Positions 48,163 through 60,100 of a stretch of DNA of 64,000 nucleotides are shown piece by piece (the stretch's first letter is position 1; each line of letters begins with the position of its first letter). Source of the DNA: Patagioenas fasciata (lineage: Eukaryota; Chordata; Aves; Columbiformes; Columbidae); NCBI RefSeq assembly GCF_037038585.1, contig NC_092524.1, forward strand, positions 49,251,001 through 49,315,000. Direction: 5' to 3'. The notes under the pieces were generated by a model. The model was not told the DNA's origin. It searched no databases and saw only the letters and a program-made list of their open reading frames with translations. Made by a program: the position numbers and the translations under genes.

Positions 48163-51100
48163 CTGAAAACAGGGAAGAAAGTTGAACTATTACTCTGCAT
48201 CAAAAACAGGTATTAATGTGCAAGTATATTATGGCAATAAAAATGAAAATAACTACTAGACATACATTACTGAATTGCTACCGATATCCTGAAAATCAAT
48301 TCTGCATTCAGATATGAAAAATGAAAAATAATTATGCACATACCAGTATTTTGTGTTTTCATTTTTAAACCAAGGACAGTAACCGTCACAAAACCATGCA
48401 AGCACACAGGCACTCGAAAATCCAAAGCATATAGCACATTTTTAGAGATGGTTGGAAAGGGAGAAGAGAGATATATCCACCAGTGCTGCTTTAATTTGAT
48501 TAAATTATCTCTGATTACAACAGCCACAAAACTCCACTTGAAAGTCAGAAATCTCAATTTCTACCGCCGTAACAGAAAAACTAATGTTTTAAACCAGCCA
48601 TGACAGGGTCAAGCACTAAGCTTCATTATTTGTAGCTCACGTCTAAACTCCATTCTGCATGAAAACTAGTCTGATTATGTTACCCATAGATAGACAGCAG
48701 GTCTATCCAACTGGCTACTTCTGATATTAGAGTGTGACTTTGGGTTTCCGAAAGTTAAGTTTTGGTTAAAAGGCAAGGGGATTATTTGCAATCTTTTCAG
48801 TCTGAAAAGCTCTCTGGTACAAAATGCACAAACTGTATAGAATATATGTACCAGAATTACATCCCACAATTTCTCCTCAACAGTGAGTAACTGTATATTA
48901 TTTATATTCCAATTCTCATCGTAAAATGCCAAGAGAGAAAAGTAGTATCTCCAGTATTGGGGATGACGGCATGAAGCTTCAACTTCAACCTATTGTCTTC
49001 CCAATTACATTACTGGTCCTTTTAAGGCTTTGTTAAAAGAAATCTGTAAGATTAAGCTGGGAGATCAGTCCAGCTATTTGCAATAACCCAAGACATGCTA
49101 GGACAGAAGAAAAGAAATTTTTAAATTAAGACATTCGTTCCATTCTTCCTCCCCAGGGAGTCCATATTACGGCTGCCTGTGACATAATGAATCTTCAGGT
49201 TATAATGGATATTCCTGTTGACACAGGATAATACAAAGAATAAAACAACAACTTTATTAATATGCTCTCAACAAAAATATTCCATACAGAAGTAACTCCT
49301 CATGCCTACTCCCAAACAAATACAACCCGACTACAGGAAGCAGGTTGATCGATGTGGTGAAGAATATCAGAGAAGATACAAGGGCAAGAAATAGTTGTAG
49401 TTTTAGAAGACTTTGATTATCTTATGTCTGCTGAAGAAACATCAATGTGCAGCATCGAGGTGGTTTTAGATACTATACAGTCAAGTCATGAAGACTTGAT
49501 TCATGTCAATTCATGAAGAAGTAAAGTCAGGAACCACAAAACACACAATCCTTTTCTTCATTCAAGACAGTGTGCAGGACTTAAGCTAGACAACATCACC
49601 AGAACTAACAGCAACTACATTTCCCAGGAGTATTAAGTCAATAAATCCACTGGAAGAGTGTTTAACTAAATTTATGTTCTTATGTTTCATTTAAAATGAA
49701 AGGAAATTAGATAAAATTCAGTCTAAAGGTAGAAGAGTAAATTTGGAAAAGCAACAACAACAAAATAAAACAAACAAACAAACAAACAAAAACACACAAA
49801 AAGAACCACACACAAAAAACCCACACACAACCCCACATACTGTAAGCACAGAGCAAATACCTGCCACCTAGCAAAAAAGGGCATCAGAAAGAGTAAAACA
49901 CCACCAATGCAATTAAGCAGCTGGACAAGAAGATATAATCATAAACATTTGCAGATAAAACATAAAAAAGTAATTCTGTGATCTCAAAAAGTTGAGAAAG
50001 TTTTTCAAAAGGCATACAAACAAGGAAACCCCATTGCAATTTTTCAATTTCCATCAAGGACTGGAAGTGTCATCACGTACAATTAGTGCTGCAGAAACAA
50101 ACAGGAAAGTAGTACCAGAACGGATATGACCGTAGCACTCAATCACTTATTAGTACTATTGTTTGGTCTGTGCTCACTTTTAAGCTAAAAAGTCAGTGGC
50201 AACAGCAAATAAATGAAAAAGGAAAGGTCTGGATTATATACTCTACTTGCCCTTCTAAATGGCATTCAGCAAAAATCCCTCATCAGAAGCATGTGAGCTG
50301 CCATGAGGCATGAAGGAAGGCCCTCAGATGAATAAATAACTGAATAAAGATGGGAAAACAAGGGTAAGAACACAGTTTTCACAGAGAAATGAGATAATTC
50401 CAGATGAGATTTGTGCTGGCTAGAGTCTGCAAGGTTTAAGAATTCACTAATCATCTGGCAAAGGACAAAATATCACTGATGATACGAAAGAATAGTTATT
50501 GAAGAGCTGTAGAATGATCTTACTGCCCTAACTCATTGTGTAATAAAACAATGGTGGCATTCAATGTATATGAAGGCAGTAATGATGGAAAAAACCAATT
50601 CCAGTTTACATGGATAGAAAAAACTGAAGGCTTTGAGTTGACAATTACAAGTCAAGAACGAGATACCAATGTTCTAAGACTTTTCCACAAGAACATCAGC
50701 TCTGTGCTCAGTGGGGTCAAAAGCAGACGTGAACTGTCGCCAAACATTTCTACAACACTTAATAAACTGAAGGTTCACACCTGTGTTATGAACAGCTCTG
50801 AGCCTCCATCAACCTTATCTACCTGAATCAAATAAGAGAGAGAAAAATTCTCCAGATCTATTTTGTTTAAGTAAAAATTAACAAATGTTTGGAAAGCTGT
50901 ACAAGTATCAACCAAGCAAAGTGTAGCTCTGATTTCAAAGAGATGACTGAGGACAGTTATTATGGTCTGCAATATCATAACAGGCCCCAAAAAAGCAGAG
51001 AGGAAACAATCTTCTAAATAAAGAACTAGGAGGTATCATATGAAACTAATGGGTTAAAAATTAGGTAATTCTCCACACTTAACATTATTAATTTATGAAA

Positions 51101-54100
51101 TTTCTTGTCATAAGATAAAGTCTACAAAGATTCAAAAATAACTCAGTTAATTTCTCACAAATTAATGAAAAAACCCTCTGCTGGCCATTGATACAAAGTC
51201 ACTCTCCCTCAAGAGGCGGTTCACGGAAGGATGGTAAAATGCTCTACATGAGCATCAATACCTGTTTGCCCTTGTCTCATTGTTCCAGAGGCACCCACCA
51301 CCAGCTGGTGCAGGACACTGTGCAAGAGGGAACTTTGCTCACAACTGAGCTGATCCTGTGCATTTAGAGCCAACATGAACAATTGTTTAACAACTCAAGT
51401 CATCCTTTCAGGGCACATGGCACTAGAGGTTAAGGATGGACACTGTTCCCCTACTGAGTTCACATTCTTAATTTTTAAGAGGGTTAGGATTTCAGAGCAG
51501 TTCCTGTTGCTCAGCTTTAGCAGCTGCCAACAAGCTTTTCTGACTGCTGTTCTGAGGTCCCTCACTGTCCTCACAAACTGCCTAGAAAGGAACAGGTTTG
51601 GATTACAGTCTGAAGGAGACAGATGGCTGAGATGTAGATACACTTTTCTCTCTATTAAATTCTCTGTCAAATCTGATGACAAGTCTAAGCAAAGTCTGGG
51701 CATAACTGAAGATTTTCTAACCAAGCCATTCTTTGCAACATAGGAGCTTTTATTCAGCAAGCTTACAGCTTTCTTGTGTTTTAAAAAGGACCCTTATTCA
51801 TCGCAATCCAATTAATCTAGCCTAGGAAAAGAAAGAAAATACGCACTGAATGATATTTCTGCATACTACCTCAGTAGAAAGGCCTCTGATATCCTCTGGA
51901 CACATTTAAAACAATTCCAGACACGAATGAATCCTTGCATATTCCAGTGCAAACGTGCAAAAAGAAACCAGTCATTATAGCGGAGGCAAGACAGTCCAGC
52001 AGAATTTAAAGCAAAGTAAGCAAAAGCATTCCACGCTGCCATTTCAGTAAAAAATGCATAGCACAGAAAGAACCTTCTCTTCTGATAACTATTCTATCAT
52101 CAAGAAGATATATTTTTAGTAATCAAGGAACCGTTTTCCAAAAGTCTAAATCATAATGACTACTTCTTCCATCCACGGCAAATGTACAAACTTACTTACA
52201 ATAGCTCACTTCTTCTGAGCCCAGAGGACTGACCTTTTGTTAAAGGTCACAGGAAAACATGATGAAGAAAAAAACATGCAGCCAGTTTTCCTTAGCTTTA
52301 CTCATTACCAAGTTTACTACAAACATGCCACACAAGCCTGTTTTAAAAACAAACAACAGCTAATTTTTATATTACCATTCACATTATAATCTTTACAGAT
52401 CTACCTGTACTTAACAGTCACAAAGATATTACTGAAAAATTATTACGTGATAGGAAGAAGAACAGAGACAGCACAATTCTTGGATTCTGTTCTGTAGAGA
52501 TTACCTTGTCATACTGGCACACAACAACATTTTCTGTATCAAATAGTTCTTGTCCTTCCTCATCACTCACATCATCTTCACTGTTAAGAGGTTCCTGAAA
52601 GAAACACATGCTAAAAGTTATACTGTTTAGTAAAATCAGAGCTGTTACTTTGATTAGTCACATGAGGCTTGTCTATGAACTACAACACCTAAAATCCATT
52701 TGTGGTGGGGAATACCAGGCTTTTCAGCAGATGGCTGATGTACATACGTTTCCATCCTGCCATCCATCCTGAGCAGACATCCGTACCAATTTTAGTCTGG
52801 AACTTCAGTGTCCAGGCCAGATTCTGGGCACTGCAGCCTTTTGTCACTACAAACATTCTTTTTCTTTTACTGTAGATGTTCTGGTGTTTACAATTTGTCT
52901 TTACAAAAAAAAAAAAAAATCATTACACAGACTTTCATTTTTCTAAAGCATCCAAGCAGTAGGAGAGATGGCATCACTCACACCACTCCCAATGTGTAAA
53001 AATAGAAACTCCATGACTTATTCACACTTGGTATAACACAAACAGAAACAGACCTCTACAAGCAGAAAGCAGTGGGGAAAAAAAAAGATGCTTTAGGATG
53101 TTCTTGCACAGATTCATATAAAATAACTTCTAAAATTAATTTTCATGTCACTTAAAACTTACTTTCAGTTCTTCCTCTTTCTGCTAACACTTTGTTCCAG
53201 CAAAAATTTGGGGGTTTTCAGGTCTTGTAAATAATAAACATTTCAAAAGCTCAAACAACTTCTAATAAATGCAAAACAACTTTTCTGAAGTCTGCTTTAT
53301 AATCCTCATCTTCCAACCTACCTCCAAATATATAAGCTAAATTGAGGAGATGCTAGTGAGAGGAAAAAAAAGTGTACTAGAGGTCCTAATTCCCTCCAAA
53401 GTAATGCTATGTTTAAGTGACTTCAAAAGCTTTAAGGAACTCGTCCACTTGCTAAGTAACTGCTGATGAGCAAAGGTAGCAAAAAATTACAGACCTCTGG
53501 CATGCTGATAATGAAGTCTCAGCAAGAATGCTAGCATTAAGGCACTATTAAAGAATACTTAATACTGAAGCATGATGATCTATATTTAATAAGGCACCTT
53601 CAGTTTATTATATACTGCCAAGAATGCTGATTGATTTTGCAGATTACACTCCCCCTCCTTCCATGCCCACTTGCATTGGTTTCTGTCATTTGGTTTCAGT
53701 TTTGCTTCTGAATTCAAGTGGGTTTAAGCTTATTATTTGCTGGGAGTCATTTTGGGGTGCCTTCGTGACAGTTGCCAACCTTAAAGCTGAATGAGCCAGT
53801 GAGTACAAGAGCCTTGGTCAGGGCTGGGGTATTAGGCAGGCAAAGGGGTCCATGCTTATATCCAAAGGTACCTGTGAGTATGGGGTGCCTGCCAGACGAG
53901 TGTGAATACTACACGCTTGCTGGCAAGCACCAGCCTGGATGACCCAGTGAATAGGGGACACATTCAAGGAGGGTAAAAGGGGCAGAATCTGGGTAGGGGC
54001 ACTGGAGGGACATACAAACTTGTGTGTGCTTGGGAACCAAGAGAGAATTGTGCATGTGCCTGTATTAACAACCCGTCTCTGCCAGATGAAGAGGAGGAAG

Positions 54101-57100
54101 CGGATACGGCTGCCCGTGCTTGTTTTACATGGGTCCTGTACATAAATGCAGTCGAAGGTATGGCTTGTCTGTGGCAGTCTGTGACCAGCCATGTCAGCAC
54201 TATTAAAACACTCAAAGTGACAGCAGTGCTGATCAACATAAAAGTGATGAGAACCTAACCTCTAAGATGTAACGGAAAAATACTGTTAGACACTGCTGCA
54301 GATGTACGACAGAAAACATGATTTAATTCCTTGATAAAAATCAGAAGTTTCACCTACATGTACTGCATGGGTGACACAGAGTGAGATTTAGGGATTACCA
54401 AGTTTCCTACTAGAGACTGAAATAACAGTACTTTTAGTTTATTAGTATCCTCCTTTAAAAGAAAAATAATAATTATTCTTGTGGGGCTTTTTGGTACAAC
54501 ACACCAAAACTTAGTACGAACCATTGGTTCAAGTCCAAAACCAAGCAAATTCAAAGTCTAAATCAAGCACACATTGTTAAGAATGCAACAAGTTGCAAAG
54601 AATTTTACTCTTGATTTCACTAAATCAAGGTCAGATGTCAAAAGCATTGGAACAGTTAATGAGATACAGGTCAGACACATTGACTGATGCCCTCAGTGAA
54701 CTAAATATATGCTCTCCTTGTCAGTCTTCCTAACACCTTGCTTTTGTGTGCACTTGGTCCCAAACAGAGTTAACAATTTCTGTTTACTTACTAGTGTTTC
54801 ATAACTTCATGGCTGACCTCTCAACATCAGAAATATTACTGCTGAAGTTTTTAAAACAGCATTCATGACAATTAACAGTTTTTGATGTGCCCCTCCCCTT
54901 CCTCAGCTGCATTTCAAGGTACTTTGCTAATACACAGTTGCCACAACTTCAATATGGGAAATAAAAAACTTGAAATGCAAGGATAAAAGTTATATTCTCA
55001 AAATTACTGGAATATATTCTTTAAATAATATAGTTTTCTTTCAAATACTGAAAAAAAAAAAAATGAAACACAAGTACACTCTAGTCTCCTGAAACAGTTT
55101 ACCTCTTCAACTTGGCCATCTTCACCCCCATCTTTTTCTTTGTCTTCCTCTTCATCATCATCATAGTCTTCTTCCTCATCTTCTTCTTCTTCAGATGACG
55201 TGTCCCCTGCTCCATCAACTTGGAGAACAAGTGGTGCTTGTGGTTGTGCCTGTTGTTGTTGTGGTTGCTGCTGACCAGCTGCAGGAATCTGTGCTTGAGC
55301 TGGTGTCGGTGCAGCCACTGTTGTAGGTATGACTTGTGTTTTATTTCCTGTAAACAGGATCTGCTGAGGCTGAATAATCACTCCTGTCTGCTGGGAAATC
55401 CCTCCAGGGATAGGAGCCAAAACCTGATGGAACATCATTGTAAGTACTGTGGCTGCTAACATAACAGACTACCATATCACTTATTCACATAAAAGAATTA
55501 AAGCATATAAATCTGATTTGCACTAATTAGAAAAACAATAATTACAGATACATAATTTCACCTTCAATAACATACCTTCTTTCACTACTTGGTATTCATT
55601 TTCTGCATTTTGTGTTGCTACATCTAAGAAAACCTACTGTCTTTCCATTCTAAAACACACCTGAGTCTCAACTATAGCAGAAGAATATTTAAATTCAACC
55701 AAAAGATTACTTTTAAATGTTCCCTATAAAACATTTAACTTTAAATTCCCTATAAATTGTTCCTCATGCTTAAATTGCAAAACTGTGACACAATGCTTAT
55801 TCAATGCTTACACAGTCGGGACACACAGTTGACCTTGCGCCTGAACAAAAATCCTCATAAAATATACTGTATTCACTACTAAAATAACCAAGAGGGGTGT
55901 GTTTGTTTTAGGTATTTTATTCTATGTGTTATATGACACTGAATCATTTTAACTGATAAACACATTTTTTAAAAGTATGTAGAGTAGGATTACCCACATA
56001 ATATAACTGTCATCAGGGGACACAAATTCTAAACTGCAGAGAGTCAGAATTTGGCAAGAATAAAAGTGACATTGAAAACAACATTTCAAAATTGTTTATT
56101 TTTAAAAAACACACTTAAGGCAATTACCTTTTTTTAAAATATACCATTTCTGACTTCGTGTTCTATTTCAATTTGCTCACAAAAAGCAAGCCTCTTTATT
56201 AATTACTGTAATTTTTTTTCTTTCAAGAGTACCTACTTAAATTCTTTCTTTACCTGCTGTATAACAGGTGCTTGTACTCCACCAGGCTGCATTTGTGGTA
56301 TGACCTGCTGCTGTAAAACAACTTGCTGCTGTGGCTGAATGATATACTGAGCTCCATTTGCAGTTCTAACTACTTGGAGGATCTGGCCTGTAATAAAATA
56401 AGTATCAAATTAATCAAACATAGAAATTTACTTTTTAAATTAGTTCACAAGTTTACAAGCTTGTTTTGCAGAAGAACACTAATGGCAATTAAAGGAGAGC
56501 ACTTAAGTTTCACTTTCACTGGTAAAAAGATACTATGCTACAGCAGCTGTGTCAGAACCAAAGAATGAATACCGTTGTTTACCATCTAAATACGATCATG
56601 AGGTATGCAATCAGAAAAAAAAAAAATTACATATGCAAGCCAGAGTTTAATCCTTTAATGCAGCACAGTGTTTTAAATATTAGCTCCCACTTACAAACAT
56701 ACCACATGTTTCAAAAGGTAGATTTCACTAAAGGAAAAACAAAAGAACATATACCAAAATAGGAATACAGGTATTCACACCACAAAAACTATATCCAATG
56801 CTAACACTGGTACTTTTCCAGGGTCTTGTCAGATGATACCCCTTCCTCAGGTTCTTTTCCCTAACACTACCACATTACAAGAAATTCTTCTATGCATAAC
56901 TCTGCAATATTACTGTAAAGTTGCCTTCTTGAAAAAAAATCTATCCTTGCACTTATCCACCTCTCCTTTCTGTCTACCATGATGCCTGTACTTAATTTTG
57001 TTTTATTATCCTACAACTTTATCATTTTATACCTTTCCTCATTTCACAAAATACATCTAAAACTCATGCACCTTTGGAGATGGCCTCCAAATCTGACAAG

Positions 57101-60100
57101 CAAGAGCTAAAATATATTCCAACATTAGTTTTCCATATTTTTAAACAGAAAGATGGAGAAGAAATTAAATCAGATAATCCTGAACTTCATACATTTCCCT
57201 CAAACACTGATTTTTTTACTTCCTGATAGAACCATAGAATCATTTAGGTTGCAAAAAACCTTTAAGTTCATCAAGTTGAACCCTTACCTAGCACTGCCAA
57301 GTCCACCACTTAACAACGTCTCCAAGCACCATGTCTACACGTCTTTTAAACACCTCCAGGGGTGGTGACTCCACCACTTCCCTGGGCAGCATGTTCCAAT
57401 GCTTCACAACCCTTTCCGTGAAGAAATTTTTCCCAATATCCAATCTAAATCTCCCTTGGTGCAAATTGAAGCCATTTCCTCTTATCACTTGTCACCTGGG
57501 AGAAGAGACCAACACTAATCTCAATACAAACTCCTTTCAGGTAGTTGTGGACAGCAATAAGGTCTCCCCTCAGCCTCCTTTCCTCCAGGCTAAACAACTT
57601 CCCTCAGCTGCTCCTCAGCCTTGTGCTCCAGACCCTTCATCAGTTTCATTACCCTTCTCTGAACTCTCTCCAGCACCTCAATGTCTTTCCTGTAGTGAGG
57701 GGCCCAAAACTGAACACAGTATTCAAGGTACAGGCTCACCAGTGCTGAGCACAGTGGGACAATCACTTCTCTAGTCCTGCTGACCACACTATTCCTGATA
57801 CAACCCAGGATGCTGTTGGCCTTCTTGGCCACCTGGGCACACCGCTGGCTCATGTTCAGCTGCTGTTGACCAATACCCCCAGGTCCTCTTCCACCAGGCA
57901 GCTTTCCAGTCACTCTTCCCCAACCCTGTAGCACTGCCTGGGGTTGTTGTGATTCAAGTGCAGGACTTGGCCTTGTAAACTTCAGACAATTGGCATGAGC
58001 CCATTGATCCAGCTGGTCCAGATCCCTCTGTAGAGCCTTCCTACCCTCAAGCAGATCAACACTTCCACCCAACCTGCTGTCACCTGCAAACTTGCTGCAA
58101 ATTCAATCCCCTTGTCCAGATCACCAACAAAGGACATTAAAAAGAAGTGGCCCGAATACTGAGCCCTGGGGAACACCACTTGTGAACGGTCACCAACTGG
58201 ATTTGATTCCATTCACCACAACTCTTCATGCCCGGCCATCCAGCCAGTTCTTTACCCAGTGAAGACTACACCCATCCAACTCACAAGCTGTCAGTTTCTA
58301 CAGGATGCTGTGGGAAACAGTGTCAGAGGCTTTACTGAAGTCCAGGTAGACAATATCCTCATCCACTAAGTAGGTCACCTTGTCACAGGAGATTGGGTTG
58401 GCCAAGCAGGAGCTGCCCATGCTGACTGGGCTTGATCACCTGGTTGTCCTGTATGTGCCATGTGATGGCAGGATGATCTATTCCATGACTTTCCCTGGCA
58501 TCGAGGTCAGACTGACAGGTCTGTAGTTCCACCGGATCCTCCTTCCGGCCCTTCTTGTAGATGGGCATCGCATTTGTTAACCTCCACTGAACTGGGACCT
58601 TCCCAGTTAGCCAGAACTGCTGATAAATGATGGAAAGTGGTTTGGTAAGCACCTCCATCAGCTCCCTCAGTAGCCCTGGCTGGATCCCATCTGGCCCCAT
58701 AGATTTGTGCACATCTAAGTGGTGTAGCAGGTCACTAACCAATTCCCCTTGGATTATGGGCACTGCATTCTCCCCATCACTGACTTCCATCTCAGGGGGC
58801 TAGATACCACAAGACAATTGGTCCTACTATTAAAGACTGAGGTAAAAAAGGCATTAAGTACCTCAGCCTTTTCCTCAACATTTGTTACTAAGTTTCTCCC
58901 TACATCCAATAAAGGATAGAGATTCTCCTAGCTCTCCTTTTGTTGCTGATGTATTTATCAAAACATTTTTATGGTCTTCTAATTTTCTACCTGCAAAACC
59001 TCATGACATCCTTGTAGTCCTCCTGAGTTGCCTGCCTCTTCTTCCAAAGGTCATAAACTAATTTTTTTTTTTTTTGCTGAGTTCCAGCCAAAGCTCTCTG
59101 TTCAGGCAGGCTGGTTTTCTTCCCTGCCAGCTTGTCTTTCAGCACATGGGAATGAGTTGCTCCTGTGCCTTTAAGACTTGCTTCTTGAAGAATGTCCAGC
59201 CTTCCTCCTTCCACAGCTGTTCTCCCTCCACAGCAAAATGCACAGCCTCATCTACTGAAATAACTAAGGATATCTGAAAGAAGGGACTAACCTCGCTCCT
59301 TGTTGAAGAAAACATACCATAAATATTTCTAACTGAACAAAAAAAATTATGACCACAACAAAAGTAACAAATATGAGCCACAAATTATTCTATGCTATGA
59401 CAAACATAATGTGCTTCCTTAAAAACTGCAAATATTTTAATTTCTAGAACAACTACATATTTAAATTTTATTTCAACTAAATATCCATTAAACATTCAAA
59501 TGATTAAAGTAGGAAGATTAAGTCCCAGGTGATTCTGAGCAGACTAGATGAATTACTCTGGTAAAACCAGCAACTGATTCTATAAAATAAGCTTTTTCAG
59601 ATATTTCTTTACCCTCCATGCAGAACAGATCTAGAATCAAGCTTATAAAATCAGAACAATACAAAAGGACATGAAGCATCAGATACACTGTTCATAAAAG
59701 TAACATTTAATAATATTCTAAATGTACCACACAAGAGTATTTTAAAATGGTAAATCTAAAATAAAACTAGCATTGCCAGCAAAATTAGAAATTCCGCTCT
59801 GTATGCTTAGCAGGTATGAGAAACCTCAAGACATTCCTCACCTGAAGCCACAGATAAAGTGACCCTGCTCTTTTACAGCCAGTCTAGTATCTGTGTTCAC
59901 ATCACACATCACCAAGCTCAGAAATACGCAAAGGCGAAAGGCAGCAACACCTGCCTTCTCACTTCATGTGCTTCTCTAAAAAGCGGGGAATCTAACCCAC
60001 ACCACTGTTAGGTCAGAATCACAAGGTTCGTAAGACTAGCAAGTCAGTGAGGAAACAGTCCAGGAGTCTAGTCGAAGGACTGCACTTTTTTGTAACTGTG

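Noticed and set aside
57590-58790. Several long - strand frames
   Set aside because: All are pieces of one broken CR1 reverse-transcriptase gene.
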